Positions 54,227 to 62,818 of a stretch of DNA of 64,000 bases are shown here, piece after piece. Where the stretch lies: contig JAONJW010000001.1 in the NCBI GenBank assembly GCA_028377305.1, positions 1-64,000 of the forward strand, written 5' to 3'. Position numbers and translations under genes: made by a program. Below the pieces are notes generated by a model. It made no database searches and was not told the DNA's origin. It was given only the letters and a program-made list of their open reading frames with translations. Each line of letters begins with the position of its first letter. The stretch's first letter is position 1. The stretch is from Prolixibacteraceae bacterium. GTDB taxonomy: Bacteria; Bacteroidota; Bacteroidia; Bacteroidales; Prolixibacteraceae.

Positions 54227-54766
54227 ATGGGACAATCACTTAAAATATTATTACCTATTCTGACCTTTTGTTTAATAACCTGTAGTTGTTTAAACCCAAA
54301 ATACGAGAGCTGCAATTTTCCAGAAGTTATAAAACTAAGGCAAGAAAACGATAGTTTAAAAGCACTATTATTAAAAAATAAAGAACAAATGAAATTAGAA
54401 ATAAACATGATAGTATTTGATGCCAAAGCTGCGGCAGATTACTATAAACGTATCTTAAATGCTGAGATTATTTCACAAACAGATAACAATCTCGGAATGA
54501 ATGAGACAATGATGAAACTAGGTGGAGTGGAGTTTAGAGTTTTAGACGAAAACAAAGAGCTTGGTATGTTCGCACCAGAACAAGTTGGTGCGATAGCTCT
54601 TGGTGTCAATATGTTTGTTGATGATATTGAGCTCTTTTTGGACAACGCAATAAAAGAGGGCTGTAAGGTAATTTCACCTTTGCAAGAATTTCCTGATATT
54701 CCAGCCAAAAATGCAGTCTTTGCAGATAAATTTAATCACATATGGGTTGTCAATCAGCAGTATTAA
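54227..54766 (+). CDS. Membrane-anchored PhnB-like VOC protein
   Basis: This is a 179-residue protein with an unusual layout. The N-terminus is a secretion/lipoprotein-like signal (LKILLPILTFCLITCSC), next comes a short coiled coil (VIKLRQENDSLKALLLKNKE, about 37-56), and then a PhnB-like VOC domain (about 60-179: AKAAADYYKRILNAEIISQT, FADKFNHIWVVNQQY). VOC proteins are normally cytosolic, so this one may be tethered in the periplasm. The lipobox is imperfect, which leaves a membrane anchor as an alternative. It is in tandem with the preceding VOC gene and ends at a strong terminator. Confidence 0.8.
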   Translation: MGQSLKILLPILTFCLITCSCLNPKYESCNFPEVIKLRQENDSLKALLLKNKEQMKLEINMIVFDAKAAADYYKRILNAEIISQTDNNLGMNETMMKLGGVEFRVLDENKELGMFAPEQVGAIALGVNMFVDDIELFLDNAIKEGCKVISPLQEFPDIPAKNAVFADKFNHIWVVNQQY

Positions 54767-54770
54767 TAAC

Positions 54771-54806
54771 CATAAAGAGTCAGCTTTGTAAAGCTGACTC
54801 TTTATG
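54771..54806 (+). terminator. Terminator after the VOC genes
   Basis: CATAAAGAGTCAGCTTT (54771-54787) pairs perfectly with AAAGCTGACTCTTTATG (54790-54806), directly after the second VOC gene. Confidence 0.8.
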
Positions 54807-54832
54807 CATGTATATCACCTAATATCCGTAGG

Positions 54833-55421
54833 CAGGGCCTGTTCATAAAATTAGGCCACAAAGAATTTATTTATTTTCTCTGGATTAGAGACAAAATCTT
54901 CTCTCAGATGCTTCTGATTTGCTTTTAACTGTGTCAAATAAAAACGATCGTATTGTTCAATGTCAGATAATAATCCAGCTGAGCTATGCATGGCATCTAG
55001 ACTTATCTTTGCGGTATTCGGAATCTCCTTTATAGCTCCCTTGACAACCTCTTTCATTCCATCATAGTAACCTAAAAGTTGTTGTTGATTTGTCAAATGA
55101 GATAAAAAATAAACAATACTCACCCCTCTAGTACTCTTTGCATTTAAATCAATGCTTCCTCTTAATTCTTTGCCATCAACAGTATACCATTCATACGAGT
55201 CCTGTTTACTCGTATGTATTGAAGAGAAGAAGGTGCAATTTAACGAAGACAAGATTCTAGATAACTGAACTCGACTAATACAACAATCAATATCCTTCTG
55301 TAAACAAATATTAAGATTTATTTGAAGGTCGTTATTCATAGTTTAGATATGTTTCTAGTAATCCAAATATAATATGAATTAGCGACCTTTTATTATGTCT
55401 GCATTTTATGAACAAGCCCTG
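54833..55421 (-). mobile_element. ISAs1-like deletion derivative (589 bp)
   Basis: The ends CAGGGCCTGTTCATAAAAT (54833-54851) and ATTTTATGAACAAGCCCTG (55403-55421) are inverted repeats with one mismatch. The outer and flanking inner sequence matches the longer copy at 59710-60831, but the part of the transposase after about residue 155 is missing, joined at GAGACAAAATCTTCTCTC. No target duplication is evident. It looks like a non-autonomous derivative. Confidence 0.75.
54851..55339 (-). pseudogene. Truncated ISAs1-type transposase
   Basis: This is a 162-codon frame with the ISAs1 signature YTVDGKELRGS, GYYDGMKEVVKGAIKE and FYLTQLKANQKHLREDF, including the early DDE region. The C-terminal half with the last acidic residue is deleted and the frame ends by running into the element end (EKINKFFVA). 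It cannot encode an active enzyme. Confidence 0.75.
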
Positions 55422-55833
55422 TCCTCGACTCTTAATATCCTAAATGTATCTCTATTGATATATTTATGCAAACCACATTTGCTCCTTTTATTCTCCAACA
55501 ACCCCATTCAAGGTTCTTCCTTTCGATCCAAGCTTAGATTAAGCTAAAAATAAGTAGTGAAAAATCCCCAATATATATACCGAACCTATTGAAATGTATA
55601 ATAATTTAAAGCTTGATAGAAAAGTTGCATTTGTCGCTTGAATTCACGACTATCCATATCTCCACAAACGGACTAACAGCTTTGCCGATTATCCAAAAAC
55701 CTTTAGAAAACCGAGGAGTGATGAAAAGAAATAGTCGAGCCATAATATGAAAATGAACTACAAAAATGAAATACAAAAATGAACTAGGATAACAGAGAGA
55801 TAAAATAGAAATGGTAAAGGAATAACAGGGGGA
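55422..55833. other. Intergenic stretch with no recognisable feature
   Basis: About 410 AT-rich bases. The only notable item is a 23-codon reverse frame starting MDSREFKRQMQLFYQ near 55665, too short to call a gene. Confidence 0.4.
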
Positions 55834-56052
55834 TAATCCGTCCCTAATCCGTCCCTAATCCGTCCTTAATCCGTCCCTAATCCGTACATATAACACCCAT
55901 TCTCCACCCTTCCTTCATGGTTCCTCCACCGAAAGTGTTAAATCGATGGAGGAACCATGAAGAAAGGATGAAGAAACCATGGTGAATAGACGGATTAAGG
56001 ACGGATTAAGGACGGATTAAGGACGGATTATGGATGGATTATGGATGGATTA
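55834..56052. repeat. Large hairpin made of 11-nt tandem repeats
   Basis: The left arm (55834-55885) is 4.7 units of TAATCCGTCCC. The right arm (55990-56052) is nearly six units of ACGGATTAAGG, the reverse complement, with the last units drifting to ATGGATTATGG. Between them lies a second inverted repeat, TTCATGGTTCCTCCA (55914-55928) with TGGAGGAACCATGAA (55947-55961). The whole 219 bp can fold into a nested hairpin or cruciform. Non-coding. Confidence 0.85.
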
Positions 56053-56481
56053 AAGTGGTATGATGTAGTATGTTGGTCGCGATTATACTGGTGTACAGTA
56101 GGCTAGGTGTAAAGTAGGTAGGTTTACTAGGTTAATTTCATATAGTGCCAATAAGGAGTGTGGACGGTGTAAAATTAACTCTGTCTAGATTTTCTTAAAT
56201 TTATGATTAGAGAAGGAGGTGTGAGTGTTTGATAGAGAGTAAATTGTGTTTGCTTTTGTACAAGCAGACAGTGAGTTGATCATAAAAGATAAAAATGGGA
56301 CAATAAAATGTGTGTGATGTTGAGAATATGAGCGCTGTTGTGATTATATTTAAGGAGCTAATCATGAAGTGTTTTATAAAGATGGACCATCGTTTATCAA
56401 TGGTTGATATCTGATTTGTGTTTTTGGTACTTATGGTTAGAGCAAACACATAATTAAATATTTGATATTAATAGTTTTCAT

Positions 56482-58113
56482 ATGATCAGAAGATTTGTAT
56501 TGATACCTTTAGGTGTACTGTTGTCTTTGGTGGGGTTTGCCAAAGATGATAACAAAGAGTTAGGAGTGGTTCCACAACCTAAACATATTGAAATTACCCA
56601 TTCTTCGAGAGTTTTTACATTGAATGAAAAGACGGTCATTGCCTCGGAGCAAGCGCTTTTGAATGTGGCAGATTATCTTGGGAATCAGTTGTTACAGTCG
56701 ACAGGCTACCGTGTTATGGTGAAAGAGAAGGCGGGGCGTAATAGTATACATCTTGAGCTGGATCGATCGATGAGCCAGAATGATGGAGCCTACTCTCTAG
56801 TAAGTAATAAGAAGGGAGTTACGATTAAAGGTGCTACTCCCAAGGCGGTTTTCTGGGGAGTGCAAACACTTATGCAGTTGTTTCCACCTGAAATATATTC
56901 ATCTTCTTTAGTGAAAGATATGGTTTGGGCTTTACCTGCGGTGAAGGTGGAAGATGCCCCTTCGTTTGAGCGATTTAGGGGAGTTCATATGGATATCTCT
57001 CGTCACTTTAGAACTAAAGCAGAGATCTTGAGAACATTAGATATGATGGCAATGCACAAGATGAATGTATTGCATTTGCACTTTTCTGACGATGATGGAT
57101 GGCGTATTGAGAGTAAGAAGTACCCAAAGCTAACTTCTGTTGGGTCACAGGGAAATAGAAGTACGAAAGGTAAGGGGGATTTTTATTTCTTGACACAAGA
57201 TGAGGTGAAGGAGATTATCGCTTATGCGAATGCTCGTTACATTGAAGTGTTGCCTGAGATCGATATGCCAGGTCATATGCATGCCGTGATTCGTTCATAT
57301 CCGGAACTTGGTAGTGTTACCGATAAGAGATCCCATAAGAAAGTGATTCGTATTGATGAAAAGGGAGCAACATTCTGTAAGAATATTCTTTCGGAGATGT
57401 ATGAGTTGTTTAACCAACCTTCCGAGTTTCACCTCGGTTTCGATGAGGTTAACTTGGGGTCTAAAACAGATATCTACTCTGATCAAGAGATTACAGCTTT
57501 TGCTAAAGAGATGGCAAAGTATGTGAAAGAGGAGTTGCAATGTACTCCAATCCTTTGGGACGATGCATTTGAGAAAGGATTGCATAATCCAGACTACCTC
57601 ATTCAGTGGTGGCGATTTGGACAGATTGCGTGGTGGAAGAATCTAGAGATGCCAATGGATGCAAAAATGTTGAAATATGATCAACCGTTTATTCTATCTC
57701 CTGGTAACTACACCTACTTCGATATGGCTAATACGAAAGAGGATCGTGGGGCTCGTTGGGGTGGCCCAATCTCTGTGGCACAGATCTATGCATGGGACCC
57801 TTTATTGGATCTGACCAACTACGATCACTCGAAGAGAGATTTGATTCAAGGAATTATTTGTGCTGTTTGGAGTGAGCAAGTGAGAGATATGGACACTTTC
57901 GAGGAGCGTGTTTACCCAAGATTGGCAACGATGAGTGAAAAGTGTTGGGCTACATCGGATGATGCGAAGCCTGCCATGTCGTGGGAAGAGTATCGTGACA
58001 ATGTGTTGGCAAAACAGTTGAAACGTTACGATGCCATTGGCGTGAACTATTGGAGTAAAGGGAAGCCAGAGAAGCTGATGAAGCTGAAGTCGGAGAAGAA
58101 GAACCCAAGATAG
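56482..58113 (+). CDS. Secreted beta-N-acetylhexosaminidase (GH20)
   Basis: This is a 543-residue GH20 enzyme that removes terminal N-acetylglucosamine or N-acetylgalactosamine from glycans. It has a signal peptide (about 1-20), a GH20b domain (about 28-155, LGVVPQPKHIEITHSS), and a catalytic TIM barrel (about 158-500) starting FERFRGVHMDISRHFRTKAE. It includes HLHFSDDDGWRIESKKYP and the catalytic Asp-Glu in HLGFDEVN (about 314-321; many family members have GGDE, here GFDE). WDDAFEKG and VWSEQ follow. No lipobox, so it is probably periplasmic. It stands alone with a good terminator. Confidence 0.93.
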   Translation: MIRRFVLIPLGVLLSLVGFAKDDNKELGVVPQPKHIEITHSSRVFTLNEKTVIASEQALLNVADYLGNQLLQSTGYRVMVKEKAGRNSIHLELDRSMSQNDGAYSLVSNKKGVTIKGATPKAVFWGVQTLMQLFPPEIYSSSLVKDMVWALPAVKVEDAPSFERFRGVHMDISRHFRTKAEILRTLDMMAMHKMNVLHLHFSDDDGWRIESKKYPKLTSVGSQGNRSTKGKGDFYFLTQDEVKEIIAYANARYIEVLPEIDMPGHMHAVIRSYPELGSVTDKRSHKKVIRIDEKGATFCKNILSEMYELFNQPSEFHLGFDEVNLGSKTDIYSDQEITAFAKEMAKYVKEELQCTPILWDDAFEKGLHNPDYLIQWWRFGQIAWWKNLEMPMDAKMLKYDQPFILSPGNYTYFDMANTKEDRGARWGGPISVAQIYAWDPLLDLTNYDHSKRDLIQGIICAVWSEQVRDMDTFEERVYPRLATMSEKCWATSDDAKPAMSWEEYRDNVLAKQLKRYDAIGVNYWSKGKPEKLMKLKSEKKNPR

Positions 58114-58215
58114 TTCAGCGAGTGGATATGTATTCACTAGAATTAAGTAGAAGTTGATGATCATTACCTAAAGCCGCTGTTGGTTTGGGTATAGATTTTT
58201 ATAGTTATATGTGTT

Positions 58216-58256
58216 GCAAAGAAGAACATCTCGGATGGTTCTTCTTTGCTTTTTTT
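58216..58256 (+). terminator. Terminator after the GH20 gene
   Basis: GCAAAGAAGAACATC (58216-58230) pairs with GATGGTTCTTCTTTGC (58234-58249) with one bulge, followed by T7. Confidence 0.85.
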
Positions 58257-58583
58257 ATACCATAGTAATCGTAGTGTGTTCTCCATTCGTGATCCTTCTT
58301 TGGAGAGTTATTCCTACACTTTTGATCTGTAACTCATGGTAAGCCCCAAACTATTTTGAGTTGGGGTGTTCTTTGAATGTGGTAATCCTTCCTTTGAAAT
58401 CGGTCACTCCAAGTGGATTGTCGGTGCTAGATTTGCACTGTATAAGAAAATAAGTGTGCCGTGTTAATTATAGCGTATCTATTTTATAATGTTTGTTATG
58501 GGTTTATCCCTAGTGTGTTCGTAGATATTGTTGATGGATAGAATCGATTTGTAATTTAAGTAGGCAGGCATTTGTGATAAAAA
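58257..58583. other. Intergenic stretch with a small hairpin
   Basis: About 330 bases without a gene. GCCCCAAACT and AGTTGGGGT around 58343-58369 form a short inverted repeat with GGTAAGC before it; no family recognised. Confidence 0.4.
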
Positions 58584-59186
58584 ATGAATCGTATGAAAAA
58601 GATTGTATTGGTTGGCTCTACAGGGGTCATAGGTTCTAAAGTGAAAAAGTTGTTCGAGGAGAACTACCATGTGGTTACTGTGAATAGAACAAGTGGGGAT
58701 TTTCGGTTGGATATGGCTGATGCTGCTGCAGTAGAAGATATGTTTAAAAAAATTGGTTCTTTTGATGCATTGATTACAACGAGCGGTTATGGAAAATGGG
58801 GTACTATCGATGAGCACTCAATCCAAGACTACCATGATGGATTGAATAGTAAATTGATGGGTCAAGTGAATATGGTTGTGATTGGTCGTAAATATGCTAA
58901 TCCTGGAGCAAGTTTTGTAGTTTCTACAGGTATCCTAGCTCAATATCCAGTGCCAGGTGGAATTTCACTAGGTATGATTAATGCAGGTTTGGAAGCATTC
59001 GTAAGAGGTGCTGCTCTAGATATGGAAAACATGACTATTAACTCAGTAAGTCCATCTTTCGCAAAAGAGACTATGGAGTTGATGGGAATGGATTCTTCTA
59101 CAGGAGTTCCTGCAGTTGAATTTGCAAAACTTTACAAAGAAGCTATCGAGTCAGGTAAATCTGGTGAGATCTTCTACGCAAAATAG
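58584..59186 (+). CDS. Short-chain dehydrogenase/reductase
   Basis: This is a 200-residue small SDR. The cofactor motif IVLVGSTGVIGSKVKKLF (G-x-x-x-G-x-G-like, about 6-23) is followed by FRLDMADAAAVEDMF and ALITTSGYGKWG. The usual catalytic serine region is FVVSTGILAQYP. There is no clear Tyr-x-x-x-Lys: the place is taken by GGISLGMINAGLEAFVRGAA, so the active-site tyrosine is missing, as in some short SDRs (YdfG/CsgA-like fragments). Lengths near 200 are known for this subfamily. The second ATG (58590) could also be the start. Single gene. Confidence 0.82.
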   Translation: MNRMKKIVLVGSTGVIGSKVKKLFEENYHVVTVNRTSGDFRLDMADAAAVEDMFKKIGSFDALITTSGYGKWGTIDEHSIQDYHDGLNSKLMGQVNMVVIGRKYANPGASFVVSTGILAQYPVPGGISLGMINAGLEAFVRGAALDMENMTINSVSPSFAKETMELMGMDSSTGVPAVEFAKLYKEAIESGKSGEIFYAK

Positions 59187-59388
59187 AGGGAGTTTCTAAC
59201 AGACATGATATCCGACTAGGGTAGAGGGGAGATTTTATCTCTCTCTACTCCATGTCTAATTCACCCAGCTTTCGAGATATTGATTGTTACGTTGTGGTGG
59301 ATTGTAATAAGAGGTTCTGCTTACATTGTCTCTGGTGGATGTACTACATTTGATCGGACATTAAATTAAGCTCCTTTTCTTTACAATA

Positions 59389-59710
59389 TGAGAAAGCGAA
59401 TAAGTAAGCGTTACGAAAAAAGATAACATTATGGTTGTCAATTAGTGTCTTAGTGGCAAAACAGCACAATCAGTAGCCGGTGATTTGTATCTTGAGGTAA
59501 CAATGGTTTGGCGGTTTGTTCGCTAGCACAAGAAGTATCAAAGCAATAGTTCTCAAGGTAATGGTAATCCTGTTCGGACTGTAGAGCAAGACGAAGTAGC
59601 AAAACTAAAAGCGGAGCTACACCAGACACAAATAGAACGTGATATATTAAAAAAGGCAGTGAACATATTCTCCAAGAGCGACAATACAAATTTGAATTTA
59701 TAAAAAAGAT
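59389..59710 (+). pseudogene. Decayed IS3-type orfA, interrupted at its end
   Basis: Starting at ATG 59389 (MRKRISKRYEKR), frameshifts and stops break the reading. The pieces CLSGKTAQSVAGDL and [20 protein letters not shown], then [12 protein letters not shown], follow the order of an IS3 OrfA (helix-turn-helix, then coiled coil). The A6G string at 59702-59708 is where such elements shift frame into orfB. The ISAs1-like copy is inserted exactly here. Confidence 0.7.
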
Positions 59711-60831
59711 CAGGGTCTGTTCATAAAGTTTAGGCGGCAAAGAACTTGTTTATTTTCTCTGGATTATAGACAAGTTCTTCTCTTAATTTATTTAAGTTAT
59801 CTTCTGTATTTGTTTTATTAACCCACTGCATGTTAGTGGTATCGTGGTGGTAATTATCGATTATTGCATTCCATGGTTTAGGGACGTTAAATTATCTTAT
59901 TCAAAATTGACATCTCTTATTCAATTCATTACCTCGATTTTCCAATGATTCCTTATAGCCCCTGCAATTTCAGCTACATCTCCATTTTAATTCGTGATAT
60001 AATATCGTATTTTATTACTTTGTTTGCCTGTACTCATAGTACAACTTGACCTTGTTACTTTAATCATCTTACAGATGCCACTTTTCGACCATCTAGGATG
60101 TAGAATTTCTGTATTTATAGCATAGATTTCATAATCTTTTTGATCTATTCTTCCATGAGATTTATCGATTTATGACAACACATCATCGGCAATGAGATGT
60201 TGTGAAGTATGTACTAAATCTTCTTTCAGATGCTTCTGATTTGCTTCTAACAGTGTCAAATAGAAACGATCGTTTTGTTCAATGTCAGATAATAATCTAG
60301 CTGAGTTATGCATGGCATCCAGACTTATTTTTGTGGCATTCAGCATATTCTCTATATCTCCCTTGACAACCTCTTTTTTACTCTCTTTTGTTCCATCATA
60401 GTAACCTAAAAGTTGTTGTTGATTTGTCAAATGAGAAAAAGCACAAACAATGCTCAGCCCTCTAGTATTCTTTGCATTTAAATCAATGCTTCCTCTTAAT
60501 TCTTTTCCATCAACAGCATACTATTCAGACGAATCCTGTTTACTGGTATGTATTGAAGAGAAGGAGTTGAAATCTAACGAAAACAAGATTCTAGATAGTT
60601 GAACTCGACTAATACAATCATCAATATCCTTCTGCAAACAAATAGATAGATTCTCGTAGTTACTTACCATATTACGATGAATCTTACACTTTCTTACGAC
60701 CAGAGTTACTTCTTGTATCATTAAGATTTATTTGTAGGTCGTTGTTCATAGTTTATATCTGTTTTTAGCAATCCAAATATAATATGAATTAGCGACCTTT
60801 TAATATCTCTGAATTTTATGAACAAGCCCTG
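59710..60831 (-). mobile_element. Degenerate full-length ISAs1-like element
   Basis: Ends CAGGGTCTGTTCATAAA (from 59711) and GAATTTTATGAACAAGCCCTG-type (to 60831) match the 589 bp copy. The flanks carry the same 9 bp, TAAAAAAGA, at 59701-59709 and 60832-60840, a target duplication. The transposase on the reverse strand survives only in pieces: 60521-60721 (N-terminal, CLQKDIDDCISRVQLSRILF) and 60170-60430 (GYYDGTKESKKEVVKGDIEN, LLEANQKHLKEDL), with stops and frameshifts between. Further C-terminal sequence lies down to 59760. It is inactive. Confidence 0.8.
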
Positions 60832-60960
60832 TAAAAAAGAATAAGACTGAATTTACTGTTGAGGATATGTGAGGTGTTCTAAAATGCAGTGGTTACGGCT
60901 GTTTCTGGATGCAAAATTAAGATGCTATCAAATTATTCTAGGGATGTAAAGAATGAATGA
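60832..60960 (+). pseudogene. IS3-type orfB start, separated from orfA by the ISAs1 insertion
   Basis: After the duplicated TAAAAAAGA the forward frame reads NKTEFTVEDM, a stop, then GVLKCSGYGC, which is the beginning of an IS3 OrfB. Removing the ISAs1-like copy and one target repeat joins it in frame to EFIKK from the left side. It decays further within about 100 bases. Confidence 0.65.
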
Positions 60961-61010
60961 ATGTCAAAACTACTACAGCTAGGGAAGCAACAATGGCCTA
61001 TTTAAATTTA

Positions 61011-61053
61011 AAATCCCACTATACAGAAGTTTATCTTCTATGTAGTGGGATTT
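61011..61053 (-). terminator. Hairpin after the BCCT gene
   Basis: AAATCCCACTA (61011-61021) pairs with TAGTGGGATTT (61043-61053), with an inner GAAG/CTTC pair, 51 bases after the transporter stop. Confidence 0.7.
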
Positions 61054-61103
61054 AATATTCTTTTTATACACTTGCTACACTATATCGCTTATGTAGAATA
61101 TGG

Positions 61104-62807
61104 TTAGTCCTCTAAACGCTCTTCCACGTCACTTGCAATTTTTGCTACAAGTTTCTTTTGACGCTCTCTTTTTTTCAGAGACTCAATCTTATTGTAATCG
61201 TGATTGAGGACTTTATAGAGATTGTAGCACATCATGATCAGGATAATAGCAAATGGGAGTGCTGTTAGAAGCGTTGCCGTTTGCAATGCTATCAATCCTC
61301 CTCCACCTCCTACAAGAAGAATAATGGTTACTGTGCCCTCAGTGGTAGCCCAAAATACTTTCTGTCCCACAGGTGAGTCTAGCTTACCTCCAGAAGTTAG
61401 CATATCTACTACCATGGATCCACTATCCGATGAGGTTACAAAGAAACTTCCAACTAACAGGATGGTAAGCACACAGGCTACTTGAGTAAAAGGGAAGTTC
61501 TCTAATAGGTGGTATATTGATGTCGCCACATTTTCGTTTACTGCTTGAGAGATAGAGTGATCTCCTAGAAGCTCACGGTGAATAGCACTTCCTCCAAACA
61601 CTGTCATCCATAAGAAAGTGACCAAGGATGGCACTAAAAGTACTCCCAATACAAACTCTCTAATGGTGCGACCTTTAGATATACGAGCAATAAAGATACC
61701 CACAAATGGAGACCATGAGATCCACCATGCCCAGTAGTTTACAGTCCAACCACTTTGCCAGTGGGACACTTCATTAATTCCTTTATAAGACTCGGTGAAC
61801 GTACCCATGGAGATCAATGTCGACAGATAGTGTCCAATGTTTTGTCCGAATGCTTTTAGAATAAACGCTGTAGGACCTGCTAGTAAAACAAAAACAAGTA
61901 AGGCTACAGCCAAGCGAATATTCCACTCACTCAATCGACGAATTCCTTTATCCAATCCCAATACCAATGACATGGTAGCTAAGAATGTAATAAATATAAC
62001 CAGTCCGATTTGCCATGTACTTGAGTATTCTACGTCAAATAGGTATGACAAACCTGCATTGGCTTGGGTTACCCCAACCCCTAAAGAAGTGGCTAGTCCA
62101 AACATGGTTGCAGAAACGGAAATAATATCTATTAGGTCTCCCCACTTACCATAAATTCTCTCTCCCAATATTGGGTAAAATATCGAACGAATAGTTAATG
62201 GAAGTTTCTTATTGAAGGTGAAATAAGCCAATGCTAGCCCTACAATAGCATACACCGCCCATGCGTGCAGTCCCCAGTGAAGGAAGGTAACACTCATAGC
62301 TGTCTTTGCCGCTTCGATCTTATCAGTTCCTTGATAGAACGGGGTTCCTCCAAAGTGTGTGATTGGTTCTGCCACACTATAGAACAGAAGTCCAATACCC
62401 ATCCCTGCACTAAACAACATAGCAAACCATGCTGTCGTACTGAAGTCTGTTTCAGCATTCTCTCCACCAATCTTTAGTTTTCCAAATTTTCCTCCTCCAA
62501 TAATCAAAGAGAAGATTAGAAAGAAGTTGATCGCCATGATAAAGAACCATCCAAAACTATTGGTCATCCACTTTTGAGTGTCTGCAAACCAAGTTTGAAT
62601 AGGCTTCCCAACCACCAATGTTGCAATCAACAGTGAAGAGATGATCAAGATAGATCCAATAAAAACATTTCCGTTTGCTTTTATTCCAAAGAAGCTCTTT
62701 TTATCTGAACGAATGTATTTCTTTCCAGTCTTTTTCCTTTTACCAGGAAAGTCTAGAATAATACTAAAGTCTTTTTTCTTATTTTTGTCTTTCTGTTCGA
62801 TATCCAT
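61104..62807 (-). CDS. BCCT family betaine/choline/carnitine transporter
   Basis: This is a 567-residue inner-membrane secondary transporter with about twelve helices, preceded by a basic cytoplasmic N-terminus (about 1-48) and followed by a charged C-terminal tail. Family motifs are AMLFSAGMGIGLLFYSVAEP (about 133-152; the glycine stretch binds substrate and Na+ in BetP) and NYWAWWISWSPFVGIFIARI (about 355-374, the conserved aromatic box helix). It imports quaternary amines such as glycine betaine, driven by Na+ or H+, mainly for osmotic balance. The porin gene lies 11 bases upstream on the same strand, so the two are co-transcribed. Confidence 0.93.
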   Translation of the reverse strand: MDIEQKDKNKKKDFSIILDFPGKRKKTGKKYIRSDKKSFFGIKANGNVFIGSILIISSLLIATLVVGKPIQTWFADTQKWMTNSFGWFFIMAINFFLIFSLIIGGGKFGKLKIGGENAETDFSTTAWFAMLFSAGMGIGLLFYSVAEPITHFGGTPFYQGTDKIEAAKTAMSVTFLHWGLHAWAVYAIVGLALAYFTFNKKLPLTIRSIFYPILGERIYGKWGDLIDIISVSATMFGLATSLGVGVTQANAGLSYLFDVEYSSTWQIGLVIFITFLATMSLVLGLDKGIRRLSEWNIRLAVALLVFVLLAGPTAFILKAFGQNIGHYLSTLISMGTFTESYKGINEVSHWQSGWTVNYWAWWISWSPFVGIFIARISKGRTIREFVLGVLLVPSLVTFLWMTVFGGSAIHRELLGDHSISQAVNENVATSIYHLLENFPFTQVACVLTILLVGSFFVTSSDSGSMVVDMLTSGGKLDSPVGQKVFWATTEGTVTIILLVGGGGGLIALQTATLLTALPFAIILIMMCYNLYKVLNHDYNKIESLKKRERQKKLVAKIASDVEERLED

Positions 62808-62818
62808 ATACCTATATC

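Noticed and set aside
54202-55339. Short reverse frames opposite the VOC genes as antisense genes
   Set aside because: They mirror the codon structure of the forward VOC genes and lack family features.
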